A DNA stretch of 64,000 bases from positions 4,030,001 through 4,094,000 of the forward strand of contig NZ_CP116256.1 of NCBI RefSeq assembly GCF_027947575.1, read 5' to 3'. The position numbers were made by a program, and so were the translations under genes. Source of the DNA: Streptomyces rubrogriseus (GTDB lineage: Bacteria > Actinomycetota > Actinomycetes > Streptomycetales > Streptomycetaceae). Shown here piece by piece: positions 50,534 through 59,242 of this stretch (within the stretch, counting starts at the first letter, position 1; each line of letters opens with the position of its first letter). The notes under the pieces are model-generated. The model searched no databases and was not told where the DNA came from. It saw only the letters and a program-made list of their open reading frames with translations.

Positions 50534-51418
50534 CTAATGCCCGATCCTGTCCAACTCGGCGAGTTCCTCGTCGGAGAGTGAGAGCCCCGCGCCGGCCACA
50601 TTCTCGCGCAAGTGCGCCACCGACGAGGTGCCGGGAATGAGCAGGATGTTCGGCGACCGCCGCAGCAGCCAGGCCAGGGCGACGGACATCGGTGTCGCGC
50701 CCAGCCGGGTGGCCACGGCGGACAGGGCCGTGGACTGCAGCGGGGTGAAGCCGCCCAGCGGGAAGAAGGGCACGTAGGCGATGCCCTTGTCGGCGAGTTC
50801 GTCGATCAGCTCGTCGTCCTGGCGGTGGACGAGGTTGTACATGTTCTGGACGCACACGATCGGTGCGATCGCCTGTGCCTCGGCGACCTGTTCCGCGGTG
50901 GCGTTACTCACCCCGAGGTGCCGGATCAGACCCTGATCCTGAAGTTCGACCAGGGTTTCGAAGGGCTCGGCGAGCGAGCCGGGCCGGGGGCCCTGAGCGT
51001 CGCCGAGCCGGAGGTTGACCACGTCGAGCGAATCGAGTCCGAGGTCCTCGAGGTTCTCGCGGACGGCCCGGCGCAGATCCTCGGGCCGACGGGCAGGGGG
51101 CCAGCCGCCCTGCTGATCGCGGACCGCGCCGACCTTGGTCACGATGTGCGCCGACGCGGGCCCAGGGCGCAGCGCTTCACGGATCAGCCGGTTGGTGACA
51201 CGAGGTCCGTATGCGCCGGCCGTGTCGATGTGGGTGATCCCCAGGGCGGCGGCCTCGCGCAGGACGGCGAGTGCGCCCTCGCGGTCGGCGGGCGGGCCCA
51301 TCACCCCGGGGCCGGCGAGTTGCATGGCGCCGTAGCCGAAGCGGGTGACGGTCAGGTCGCCCAGGGTCCAGGTGCCGCCCGGCAGTGACGTGGAGGGGGT
51401 GTTCACGGTTTCGCTCAT
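50534..51418 (-). CDS. Aldo/keto reductase
   Basis: This is a 294-residue TIM-barrel protein. The catalytic Asp-Tyr segment IDTAGAYGPRVTNRLI, the Lys in IVTKVGAVR, the GVSNATAEQVAEA strand and the late IPGTSSVAHLRENV cofactor loop are all present. It should be an NADPH-dependent carbonyl reductase. ATG 51418 gives the usual N-terminus but has no clear ribosome-binding site; ATG 51478 is an alternative. It is divergent from the LysR that probably controls it. Confidence 0.9.
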   Translation of the reverse strand: MSETVNTPSTSLPGGTWTLGDLTVTRFGYGAMQLAGPGVMGPPADREGALAVLREAAALGITHIDTAGAYGPRVTNRLIREALRPGPASAHIVTKVGAVRDQQGGWPPARRPEDLRRAVRENLEDLGLDSLDVVNLRLGDAQGPRPGSLAEPFETLVELQDQGLIRHLGVSNATAEQVAEAQAIAPIVCVQNMYNLVHRQDDELIDELADKGIAYVPFFPLGGFTPLQSTALSAVATRLGATPMSVALAWLLRRSPNILLIPGTSSVAHLRENVAGAGLSLSDEELAELDRIGH

Positions 51419-51455
51419 GCCGAAGATGTTCGCTCGCGCACCGGCTGCGCATCCA

Positions 51456-51491
51456 ATACCGATGCGGTGCTCTGTCATACCCGGTAGGTAT
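51456..51491. promoter_or_regulatory. Tandem LysR-type operators in the AKR/LysR divergent region
   Basis: ATACC-cggta-GGTAT (51477-51491) is a perfect LysR-type box (AT-N11-AT). ATACC-gatgc-GGTgc (51456-51470) is a second, weaker copy exactly 21 bp away, i.e. on the same DNA face. Confidence 0.6.
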
Positions 51492-51511
51492 CACCGAGGT
51501 ACGCTGTGGCC

Positions 51512-52375
51512 ATGGACGCCTTGGAGACCCGCGAGCTGCGGTACTTCGTGGCCGTCGCGGAGGAACTGCACTTCGGTCGTGCCGCCGAGCGCCTCGGCAT
51601 GGCCCAGCCACCGCTGTCCCGGGCGATCCAGCAGCTCGAACGGCGTCTTGGCGTACGTCTGCTGAAGCGCGACCGCCGCGGCGTCGCCCTGACCGGCGCC
51701 GGAGAAATGCTGCTGCACGAGGGCCGCGCGGCCCTCGACGCGACCACCGCGGCCGCTCGCCGCACCCGTCGCGCAGGTGGCGCCGACAGCCCGGGCGGCC
51801 CCCGCAACCGCCTGGTGCTGGCGGTGAAGGCCGGTGCGTCCCACGAGCTGCTGCACAAGCTCCTCGACGCCTACGCGGCCGAGCCCGACGCCGCCGACAT
51901 CGAGGTGCTGCCGAGCGGCACTTGTGAGCAGGAAGGCATGCTGCGCGACGGCCGCGCCGATGTGGCGCTCATGCACGCGCCGTTCAACTCCCTCGCCGGG
52001 TTCGACAGCGAGGAGCTGATGACCGAGGGGCAGATCGCCGTGCTGCCCGCCGGGCACCCTCTCACCGCGCGGAGGGCCCTGTCACTGGCCGACGTCAGCG
52101 ACATCCCCGGTCTCCCGCTCGCCCGCTGGTCCCGCCACGGCACGTACCCACCCGGCCCGGGCCCGGAGATCCACGACCAGACACAGCTGGCCCAGCTGAT
52201 CGCCCTCGGACGCACCGTGGCCGTCTACCCCGACTCGGCCCGCGCCTGGCTGTGGGCCGAGCACGCCGCCGTCCCGCTGACCGACGCGCCCCCCGTCGTC
52301 ACCCACATCGCCTGGCCCGCGCACAGCAGTTCCCCCGCCCTCGCCGGGCTCATCCGCACGGCCACACGGCTGTGA
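51512..52375 (+). CDS. LysR family transcriptional regulator
   Basis: This 287-residue protein has a complete winged HTH (LRYFVAVAEELHFGRAAERLG, shown as RYFVAVAEELHFGRAAERLG; MAQPPLSRAIQQLE) and an effector domain. It is divergent from the aldo/keto reductase with tandem LysR boxes between them, so it is probably the activator of that gene. It is closely similar in domain plan to the truncated LysR at 47578. Confidence 0.93.
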   Translation: MDALETRELRYFVAVAEELHFGRAAERLGMAQPPLSRAIQQLERRLGVRLLKRDRRGVALTGAGEMLLHEGRAALDATTAAARRTRRAGGADSPGGPRNRLVLAVKAGASHELLHKLLDAYAAEPDAADIEVLPSGTCEQEGMLRDGRADVALMHAPFNSLAGFDSEELMTEGQIAVLPAGHPLTARRALSLADVSDIPGLPLARWSRHGTYPPGPGPEIHDQTQLAQLIALGRTVAVYPDSARAWLWAEHAAVPLTDAPPVVTHIAWPAHSSSPALAGLIRTATRL

Positions 52376-52437
52376 CCGCCCGGCGCGGACGGCTGTGACC
52401 GCCCGCGCCGGGAGCCCGTCGGCCGCACCCCGGACCG

Positions 52438-53664
52438 TCAGACTCCGATCAGGTCGAACGTCCCCGTACCGTCCTGCCTGCCGCTGGAGTACTGACGTAT
52501 GAACTCCCCGTCCGCGTACCGGTCGTAGCCCATCATGGAACCGGTGTACTTGTTCTGCACACCGATCTTCGAGCTGCCCGGGACGTCGCGGTAGATGTAG
52601 AACCGCTGGAGGTCGTCCTCCGCGCAGGGGGCCGTCATCAGGACCGCCCGATCGGTGGCCGCGTTCTCCTCGGCGACGGTCGCGCAGCCACCGTTACCCC
52701 AGTTCCACAGGGACGCCTCGAGGACGCCGTTCTGCTCCGTCACGTTGCACAGGCGCCAGTTGTCCAGGTGAGCGCTGAAGATCGACGAGGGCCGCAGCCG
52801 GACACCGTCGTCCGCCAGCAGCGGTGCGCCCCAGGACAGGGGCTTGCCGGGTACGGCGATCTTGTAGGCCTCGGCCGAGCAGTCGAGAGCGGCCCGCGCG
52901 CTGTGCCCGGTGGGCCCGGACTGTTCGGCGGAGGCGCCGCTCGTCACCACACCCGCCGGGTCGTCGGCCTTCGCGGCGGCCGAGCCGCAGTCGAGGAGGG
53001 CTTGTGCCTTGGCCATGATGCTGTCGGCGGGCACGCTGTCCTGGCAGCGCACCGCGCCTTCCTCAAGGGTGGTGAAGGTGGTGAAGCTGCCGCTGCCGGG
53101 CCCTTCGGTCCACTCCAACGCCCAGCTCCCGTCGTCCTGTTGGGCGCGGTTGCAGTTGAGGCTTCCGTACGTACCGGTGACCTTCTTGGTGCCCTTGTAG
53201 AAGCCGTAGTAGCCCGGCTGGGTGAGGTTCCAGGTGACCGAGTTCGACTCCTTGCTGGTGGAGGTGTACTCGAGCTTCACGTCCAGACCGACGGTCGCCT
53301 TGACGTTGCTGAGCGCCTCGACCGCGAAACTGGTCTCGATCGTGTCGTTGAGGCCGACGGAGACCGCGATGACCGTCGTGGTGTCGGTGCTGACGGTCTG
53401 CTGGCCGGTGGTGCCCTCGGTGACGTACCAGCCCTTGAAGTGGGTGATCGCCGGCGACACCTCGATGGTCTTGATGTACGGGTGGCGGGTGCCGAGGTCG
53501 GCCGCCGTACAGGTGTCGCCGGGCCGGGGCGCCGTCGTGTCGGTGGGCGCCGCGGCGGCCGGTGGGGCGGCAAGACTGAGGGCGGCGACCGCCCCTGCGG
53601 CCGCCGTGGCGGTCATCGCCACGAGTGATCTGCCGATGCGGCTGACGGGTCCTGTGGAGCGCAT
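52438..53664 (-). CDS. Secreted protein with aerolysin-like segment and ricin-like C-terminus
   Basis: This 408-residue protein has a Sec signal (basic start, hydrophobic core, APPAAAA). Residues about 75-165 are Ser/Thr-rich alternating beta strands (TTGQQTVSTDTTTVIAVSVG; LEYTSTSKESNSVTWNL; QPGYYGFYKGTKKVTGTYG) similar in style to the ETX/MTX2 (aerolysin-type) pore region. The C-terminal about 130 residues (LDNWRLCNVTE, GGCATVAEE, LQRFYIYRD, YTGSMMGYDRYADG) look ricin-B-like and may bind sugar. Eight or more Cys suggest disulfides. The function is unproven. Confidence 0.6.
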   Translation of the reverse strand: MRSTGPVSRIGRSLVAMTATAAAGAVAALSLAAPPAAAAPTDTTAPRPGDTCTAADLGTRHPYIKTIEVSPAITHFKGWYVTEGTTGQQTVSTDTTTVIAVSVGLNDTIETSFAVEALSNVKATVGLDVKLEYTSTSKESNSVTWNLTQPGYYGFYKGTKKVTGTYGSLNCNRAQQDDGSWALEWTEGPGSGSFTTFTTLEEGAVRCQDSVPADSIMAKAQALLDCGSAAAKADDPAGVVTSGASAEQSGPTGHSARAALDCSAEAYKIAVPGKPLSWGAPLLADDGVRLRPSSIFSAHLDNWRLCNVTEQNGVLEASLWNWGNGGCATVAEENAATDRAVLMTAPCAEDDLQRFYIYRDVPGSSKIGVQNKYTGSMMGYDRYADGEFIRQYSSGRQDGTGTFDLIGV

Positions 53665-53811
53665 CGTTGCCTGTTCCCCCCTGGTCGAGTGGGTTCGGTC
53701 CGGGTGAATGTAGCGGCCACACGGGGTGGTGGTGTGAGGCCCGAACTAGCCACAAATGATCACGGAGGGGCCTGTTCCGCCCCTGCCGCAGACCGCCGGG
53801 GGGCGCACGGG

Positions 53812-54393
53812 CTAAGTCTCCGTGTCCCCCAGCAGTCGGTCGACCAGCCCGTCGGTGTAGTCGGGGGTGAGGGGCACCATGCCGAACAGGACGCGGATGT
53901 ACATCGGGGCCAGGACGTGGTCCAGCACGTCCAGCGCGTCGGGTGCGGGCTCGCCGCGGTCGCGGGCACGATCGAGCATGGACTGGAGTTGCCGGGTGCG
54001 TTCGGCCCTCAGGTCGGTCCCCGCCTGCCGGCCCTGCGGGCCGCTGCTCGACAGGGCGACCGCCAGGTGCAGCACCGCGGGACCGTCGGGCCCGGTGATC
54101 TCGCGGGCCACTTGGGCGGCGTACGTACGGAGGTCGCCGGCGAGGCTCCCGGTGTCGGGCATCGGGGACTGCGCGTTGAGGCGGGTGAGTGCCACGTCGG
54201 TGAGCAGAGTCTCGAGGCTGCCCCACCGGCGGTAGATGCTGCTGTCGGCCACGCCCGAGCGGTCCGCGACATCGCCGACGGTGAACCTGCCGTAGCCGCG
54301 CTCACTGATCAGTTCGGTGACGGCCTGGTGTACCTGCGCGCCGACACGGGCACTGCGCCCGCCGGGTCGCCGGGCTCGCTGTTGCTCGTTCAT
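53812..54393 (-). CDS. TetR family repressor of the adjacent exporter
   Basis: This 193-residue protein has an HTH at about 20-65 (FTVGDVADRSGVADSSIYRRWGSLETLL, i.e. FTVGDVADRSG and VADSSIYRRWGSLETLL) and a TetR_C_16-like ligand domain. It is divergent from the DHA2 exporter. A TAAGGT -10-like box lies 6 nt before ATG 54393, so it may be leaderless. Two inverted repeats lie over the shared promoter region. Confidence 0.93.
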   Translation of the reverse strand: MNEQQRARRPGGRSARVGAQVHQAVTELISERGYGRFTVGDVADRSGVADSSIYRRWGSLETLLTDVALTRLNAQSPMPDTGSLAGDLRTYAAQVAREITGPDGPAVLHLAVALSSSGPQGRQAGTDLRAERTRQLQSMLDRARDRGEPAPDALDVLDHVLAPMYIRVLFGMVPLTPDYTDGLVDRLLGDTET

Positions 54394-54404
54394 GTCCCCA
54401 CCTT

Positions 54405-54471
54405 AACGCAGTCAGGACTTGCGTTTGTGGGGGGAGCCTCCCTATAGTCGCCTAACGCAGTCACTGACTGC
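54405..54471. promoter_or_regulatory. Promoter and two operators between TetR and the DHA2 exporter
   Basis: The exporter promoter TTGCGT (54419-54424)-N18-TATAGT (54443-54448) is flanked by AACGCA-N9-TGCGTT (54405-54425) and AACGCAGTCA-c-TGACTGC (54454-54471). Both share AACGCAGTCA. Binding would block the -35 and the transcript start. Confidence 0.7.
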
Positions 54472-54521
54472 TTTAGGGGTGCCCGGATGGCCGGGCGCAG
54501 CCAATGACGGAGGGGGATCCC

Positions 54522-55991
54522 ATGGCCGCACCGCATGCGACCGTAGGCAGTCGGCCGGACCGGGCCGTGCTGCTCACGGTGACCTGCCTGGGGCAGTTCA
54601 TGGTGCTGCTCGACAACACGATCGTCGGAGCGGCACTGCCCGATATGCGGGAGAGCCTGCACACGCAGCTGACCGGACTGCAATGGATCGTGGACGCCTA
54701 CGTACTGCTGGTCGCCATGCTGCTGCTGTCCGGCGGGGTCTTCGCCGACCGGTTCGGCCGCAAGCGGGTGTACCTGACCGGTGTGGCCGTGTTCACCGTC
54801 GCGTCGCTGCTGTGCAGCCTCGCGCCCTCACTGGGCTGGCTGGTCGCCGGCCGGATGCTGCAGGGCATCGGGGCCGCGGCGCTGAGCCCGGCCTCGCTGG
54901 CGCTGCTCGCCGCCGCCCACCCCGTGCCGCAGGAACGGGTCCGGGCGATCGGACTGTGGGCGGGAATCAGTGGAATCGGTCTGGCCGCAGGCCCCGTCGC
55001 CGGGGGCGTACTGACGGACGCCTTCGGCTGGCCCGCCGTCTTCCTCGTCAATCTGCCCATCGGCGTGGTCCTGGTGCTGGTCGGCCTGCGCCACCTCGAT
55101 GAGTCCCGCAACCCCGGCGCGCCCGCGATCGACGTCCCGGGCACGGTGCTGTCCGTGCCGGCAGTGGGGGTACTGACCTACGGGCTGATCGAGGGAGGTG
55201 CCCGCGGCTGGACCTCGCCGGTCATCCTGGGCAGCTTCGCCACCGCGGTGATCCTCCTCGCCGCCTTCGTCGCCGTCGAAGCCCGTCGCGACGCTCCGAT
55301 GCTGCCGCTGCGGCTGTTGCGGCAGCGCCTGTTCACGGTGTCCAACACCGCCATGGTCGTGGTGGGGTTCGCGCTCATGGGTTCGTCGTTCTTCTTCTCC
55401 CAGTTCTTCGTGTACGTCCAGGGCAGCTCGGTCCTGCGCGCCGGCCTGCAGACCCTGCCGATGTCCGTGGCCATGGTGATCGTCAGCCCGTACGCGGGCC
55501 GGCTCGCCGCCCGGTGCGGCTTCCGTATCGTGGTCACCGCCGGCCTCGCCCTGGCCGCCCTGGGACTGCTGGCGCTCGGCACGGTGCACGCCGACACCGG
55601 CTACGGAAACGTGTGGTGGCGGCTGGGACTCGCCGGCGCCGGCTTCGCCCTGGCCATGTCCCCGCTGACGGGCGCCGCCATCCAGGCGGTCAGCCCGCAG
55701 GAGGGCGGCCTCGCGTCAGGCATCAGCAGCACCACACGCCAGATCGGCGCGGTGCTCGGCGTCGCGGTGCTCGGAGCCGTCGTACGCACCCGGCAGTCGG
55801 GCGGCGCCTCCTTCGAGACCGGCCTCAACAGCGCCTTCCTCGTGGCCGGCACCGTCACCGCGGCCACCGCCGTGTTCACCGGCCTGTGGCTGACGAGGTC
55901 CAGGCCCGCGAAGGACTCCACACCCGCCGCACCCTCCACCGGCGCCGACCCGTTCACCTCCGCGAACCAGGCTTCCACGCACAGCCGTTGA
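54522..55991 (+). CDS. MFS drug exporter, DHA2 (14-helix) family
   Basis: This 489-residue protein has 14 predicted helices and DHA2/EmrB signatures ([66 protein letters not shown]). It is predicted to expel a drug by proton antiport. ATG 54522 is chosen because AGGGGG lies 7 nt upstream. It is under the divergent TetR and followed by the Vat-type gene, making a resistance set. Confidence 0.92.
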   Translation: MAAPHATVGSRPDRAVLLTVTCLGQFMVLLDNTIVGAALPDMRESLHTQLTGLQWIVDAYVLLVAMLLLSGGVFADRFGRKRVYLTGVAVFTVASLLCSLAPSLGWLVAGRMLQGIGAAALSPASLALLAAAHPVPQERVRAIGLWAGISGIGLAAGPVAGGVLTDAFGWPAVFLVNLPIGVVLVLVGLRHLDESRNPGAPAIDVPGTVLSVPAVGVLTYGLIEGGARGWTSPVILGSFATAVILLAAFVAVEARRDAPMLPLRLLRQRLFTVSNTAMVVVGFALMGSSFFFSQFFVYVQGSSVLRAGLQTLPMSVAMVIVSPYAGRLAARCGFRIVVTAGLALAALGLLALGTVHADTGYGNVWWRLGLAGAGFALAMSPLTGAAIQAVSPQEGGLASGISSTTRQIGAVLGVAVLGAVVRTRQSGGASFETGLNSAFLVAGTVTAATAVFTGLWLTRSRPAKDSTPAAPSTGADPFTSANQASTHSR

Positions 55992-56077
55992 CCACGACAA
56001 TCGCCTCCACCGGCAAGACGCGACCTCCCGCCCGGGGCGGTGCACACCGCCCCGCGACCACGCAAAGGACCCCGACC

Positions 56078-56731
56078 TTGTCCCCTGACCCGACCACTCT
56101 GCACCCGCTGCCCGCCCACGAACGCGTGGTGTTCCTCAACCCGCTGGTCACCTCTGCGAACATCACCGTGGGCGAGTACACCTACTACGACGACCCCGAG
56201 GGCGCCACGGACTTCGAGCACCGCAACGTCCTCTACGCCTACGGGCCGGAGCGCCTCACCATCGGCAAGTACTGCGCGATCGCCACCGGCACCACCTTCC
56301 TGATGGCCGGCGCCGAGCACCCGACGATGGGGGTGTCGACGTACCCGTTCACCATGTTCGGCGGCCGGTGGGCCGAGCAGACGCTGGACATCGTCACCGC
56401 CATGCCCAGCCGCGGCGACACCGTCGTCGGCAACGACGTCTGGTTCGGCTACCGGGCGACCGTCATGCCGGGCGTACGGATCGGCGACGGCGCCATCATC
56501 GCGGCCGGTGCCGTGGTGACCGCCGACGTTCCCCCGTACACGATCGTCGGCGGCAACCCGGCCAGACCGATCAGGCAGCGCTTCGACGACGCGGACATCG
56601 AGCGGCTGCGGCTCGCGGCCTGGTGGGACTGGCCCGTCGACCTGGTCACCGAACACGCCCGCACCATCATGGCCGGAACCCCGGCGGACATCGCGCGCAT
56701 AGCCACCGAGCTGCGACGGACGGCCTCTTGA
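56078..56731 (+). CDS. Vat/CatB-type xenobiotic O-acetyltransferase
   Basis: This is a 217-residue left-handed beta-helix (hexapeptide repeat) enzyme. It starts at TTG 56078, 8 nt after [29 protein letters not shown], seen as [14 protein letters not shown], the catalytic-His loop [22 protein letters not shown] and [19 protein letters not shown] are close to streptogramin-A/chloramphenicol acetyltransferases of the Vat/CatB group. It would inactivate an antibiotic by acetylation. It lies 86 bp after the exporter, so cotranscription under the TetR is likely. Confidence 0.9.
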   Translation: MSPDPTTLHPLPAHERVVFLNPLVTSANITVGEYTYYDDPEGATDFEHRNVLYAYGPERLTIGKYCAIATGTTFLMAGAEHPTMGVSTYPFTMFGGRWAEQTLDIVTAMPSRGDTVVGNDVWFGYRATVMPGVRIGDGAIIAAGAVVTADVPPYTIVGGNPARPIRQRFDDADIERLRLAAWWDWPVDLVTEHARTIMAGTPADIARIATELRRTAS

Positions 56732-56768
56732 ACCACGCGTGAGCCGATCACCACGGCCGTCCGGGATC

Positions 56769-57299
56769 TCACGAGGTGAGGACCAGCCACCGGCGTCCGT
56801 CGATCAACTCTCGGGCGGCGTCGAGGTGACCGGCGTGGCACGCGGTCTCGGTGATGACATGCAGCAGGACGTCGCGCAGGGTGTGCAGGTGCGGTTCACC
56901 GAACAGGTCGTGGGGCCACCAGGCCAACGGGGCGTCGGCAGGCGTGGCGGTGATGACGGCATCGGCGAGTTCCGCCTCCCGCCGGTACCGGTCGAGCACG
57001 TCGACGGCCGGCGTCTCCGAAGCCACCTGCCACGCTTCGTCGCCGCTTGTCAGAGCGTGGATGACCTCCTCGTCCCCCGCGACGACCGCTCGGAACCAGA
57101 ACCGCTCCACATCGAGCGCCAAGTGCTGGACCAGTCCCAGGCAGTGCCATCCGGAGGGCAGTACGGGCCGTCGAAGATCCTTCGCGTCGAGCCCGTCGAG
57201 GATGCCGAGAACATGCCGTCGCTGCCCGTCCAGGACCCGAAGAAGCGCCTTTGCCTCACTGCCCGAAGTGGTACCGCCCAAAGGTTCTGTCACGGTCAC
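56769..57299 (-). CDS. DinB / mycothiol-transferase-like (DUF664) protein
   Basis: This 176-residue four-helix bundle has three spaced His positions (LVQHLALDVERFWF; LRDVLLHVITETACHAGHLDAARELIDG, seen as VITETACHAGHLDAARE). These would bind the metal of the DinB/YfiT-like superfamily. The GWHCLGLVQHL and RRWLVL features are those of actinobacterial DUF664 proteins, probably mycothiol-dependent S-transferases for detoxification. GTG 57299 or GTG 57293 could be the start. It converges with the Vat gene. Confidence 0.83.
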   Translation of the reverse strand: MTVTEPLGGTTSGSEAKALLRVLDGQRRHVLGILDGLDAKDLRRPVLPSGWHCLGLVQHLALDVERFWFRAVVAGDEEVIHALTSGDEAWQVASETPAVDVLDRYRREAELADAVITATPADAPLAWWPHDLFGEPHLHTLRDVLLHVITETACHAGHLDAARELIDGRRWLVLTS

Positions 57300-57376
57300 C
57301 CATGATCCCCGAATCTCCCCGGTCGCGCAGGGAGTTGTCCAGGGCGTCGGGCCGGTGCGCGTGGCGGGGGCGTCCC

Positions 57377-58345
57377 TCACCCGGTGGGGTGGGAGTGGTT
57401 CTGGTCGCGCCAGGCCCGGGGCGAGAGCCCGTACGCCTGTTTGAACACCTTGCTGAAGTGGGTCGCGTTCACGAAGCCCCACCTTCGTCCTATCGCTGCG
57501 ATGGTCCGCAGCCGGCTGTTCGGACCGGACAACTCTCGCCTGCACTCCGCCAAGCGGTGTGTACGGATCCAGTCTCCGAGGCTGATGCCCAAGCCGGACA
57601 GCACTGCGTAGAGATGACGTACGGAGATGTCGTGTGCGGCGGCGATCCGCGCCGCCGACAGATCGGGGTCGGCCAGGTGCGCCCGGATGTACTGAGTGAT
57701 CCGCAGGCCGAGCGTTGACTCCAACGGGCCCCTGGCAAGGTCCGAGTTGCCGTGCTGGGTCGTCAGGACGGCGCGAAGGAGTTCGACGCTGGGCTCCACG
57801 ACGGCGTCCGCGTGCACGCCCTGGTGCAATGCGTCGTCGGCGGCCAGTTGGGAGAAGTAGCTGAAGGCGAGACGCGCAGTGGGGTTGCCGGGTCCCAGGG
57901 TGACCGAGCTGGTGTCTCGCAGGAGCCGGTCGGGGAGGGCGAGTGCCGCGCGGGGGAAGCGCAGGAAGTGGTGGTCGACTCCCTCGTCGAAGAGAAGCGT
58001 ATAGGGAGCGATCGATTCGTAGACGGCGAATTCCCCCGGCCCCAGTACACACTCGCGTCCGTTCTGCGCCACGAGACTGGTGCCCGTCACCTGCAGACCG
58101 ACGAAGACGGCCGGCTCCTCGTCCTCCCGGGCCAGGCGTTCCGTACGACGGATCGTGACCGCGGTCGCCCGTGCCGAACAGATCCGGAGAGGTCCGACGG
58201 TGCCGAGCCCGATACGAACGGACAGGTCCTCAGCGGGAGGACGGTGATCGATGTCGACCGCCACCACGGAGTCCCACACGGCGTTACGGACCACTTCCTC
58301 CCGGTCGCGCGGCGGAATGAACGCCGTGTCCAGAACCGGGCTCAT
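57377..58345 (-). CDS. AraC family transcriptional regulator
   Basis: This 322-residue protein has an N-terminal AraC-binding-like cupin domain (VFVGLQVTGTSLVAQNGREC, seen as GTSLVAQNGREC; GPGEFAVYESIAPYTL) of the type found in ArpA/FeaR-like regulators. A C-terminal HTH_18 pair (AAAHDISVRHLYAVLSGLGISLGDWIR; AIGRRWGFVNATHFSKVFKQAYG) follows. ATG 58345 is chosen as the start of the conserved part. It lies alone, with the DinB gene 78 bp downstream; no target is evident. Confidence 0.87.
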   Translation of the reverse strand: MSPVLDTAFIPPRDREEVVRNAVWDSVVAVDIDHRPPAEDLSVRIGLGTVGPLRICSARATAVTIRRTERLAREDEEPAVFVGLQVTGTSLVAQNGRECVLGPGEFAVYESIAPYTLLFDEGVDHHFLRFPRAALALPDRLLRDTSSVTLGPGNPTARLAFSYFSQLAADDALHQGVHADAVVEPSVELLRAVLTTQHGNSDLARGPLESTLGLRITQYIRAHLADPDLSAARIAAAHDISVRHLYAVLSGLGISLGDWIRTHRLAECRRELSGPNSRLRTIAAIGRRWGFVNATHFSKVFKQAYGLSPRAWRDQNHSHPTG

Positions 58346-58619
58346 GAGTCGGACCCTCGTCTGCGCCGCTCGTACAGCCGGCCCGACCGTCCCTCGGTCC
58401 GTTCCCTCACCAGCGCCCTCCCCGACCCGGACAGCTCCCGCCGTCAGCTTGTCAGGACTCGAACTCGCCACGCAACGGCCCGACACGGCGTCAGCGAGCG
58501 GCTGTGCGCGACTGACACATTCCCCTGCACGGACGACAAAGTCCGAGGATCACGGTGAATCTAAGGTCCATGGACGAGGCCGTCACCGAGACGCCATCAC
58601 CGAACGGGAGGACTGCATC

Positions 58620-59126
58620 GTGCAACGAGTACCGACCACGCTCCGCACGCGGACCGGAGTGCTGGGGGCTTTGGCTCTCCTCTTCGCCGCCGGCCTGACG
58701 GCCAGCCCGATGATGACCGCGCCCGCCCATGCCGCCTACGGTCCGTGCAACACGACGGTGAAGCGCACCGACGGGCTGGGAAGTGGCGGCGTCCCCGGCA
58801 ACCACTACAAGATCCCCGCCCGTACCGGTAACGGCCTGAACTGCTACATGGAGTATCAGACGGGCAGTGACGACGCCGTGACGGCGCTGCAGAACGCCAT
58901 CGTTCTGTGCTACGACGACACCTACGCCGCCAGGCGGATCATCGGCACCGGCGGGGCGGACGGTGCCTACGGCACCGGCACAGAAGATGCCGTCCGGTGG
59001 CTGCAGGCCAACCGGCTCGGCGTGAGCGCCGACGGCGACTACGGGCCGGCGACCCGGGGAAAGATGCGGTGGCCGCTGTACACCGCGGGCGGCACGTACA
59101 TCTCCTGCCTCAACCCTCCTTTCTAG
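58620..59126 (+). CDS. Secreted peptidoglycan-binding-domain protein
   Basis: This 168-residue protein starts at GTG 58620, 7 nt after GGGAGGA. It has a Sec signal (VPTTLRTRTGVLGALALLFA, PAHA). A mature N-terminal part with Cys follows, then a peptidoglycan-binding type-1 repeat (VRWLQANRLGVSADGDYGPATRGKM, seen as WLQANRLGVSADGDYGP). It probably attaches to the cell wall; no catalytic domain is present. A strong terminator follows. Confidence 0.85.
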   Translation: MQRVPTTLRTRTGVLGALALLFAAGLTASPMMTAPAHAAYGPCNTTVKRTDGLGSGGVPGNHYKIPARTGNGLNCYMEYQTGSDDAVTALQNAIVLCYDDTYAARRIIGTGGADGAYGTGTEDAVRWLQANRLGVSADGDYGPATRGKMRWPLYTAGGTYISCLNPPF

Positions 59127-59143
59127 TCACCACGACGTCTGCC

Positions 59144-59174
59144 GACGCCGACCTCTGGCCCTGAGGTCGGCGTC
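59144..59174 (+). terminator. Hairpin terminator
   Basis: A perfect 12-bp stem GACGCCGACCTC / GAGGTCGGCGTC with a 7-nt loop, 18 bp past the peptidoglycan-binding gene and facing the convergent NhaA gene. Confidence 0.75.
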
Positions 59175-59242
59175 CGGCGTCCGCCCCGCAGGCCAACAGC
59201 GTCGGTGGGCCGGTCCGGGCCGTTCATCCGGCCCGGACCGGG

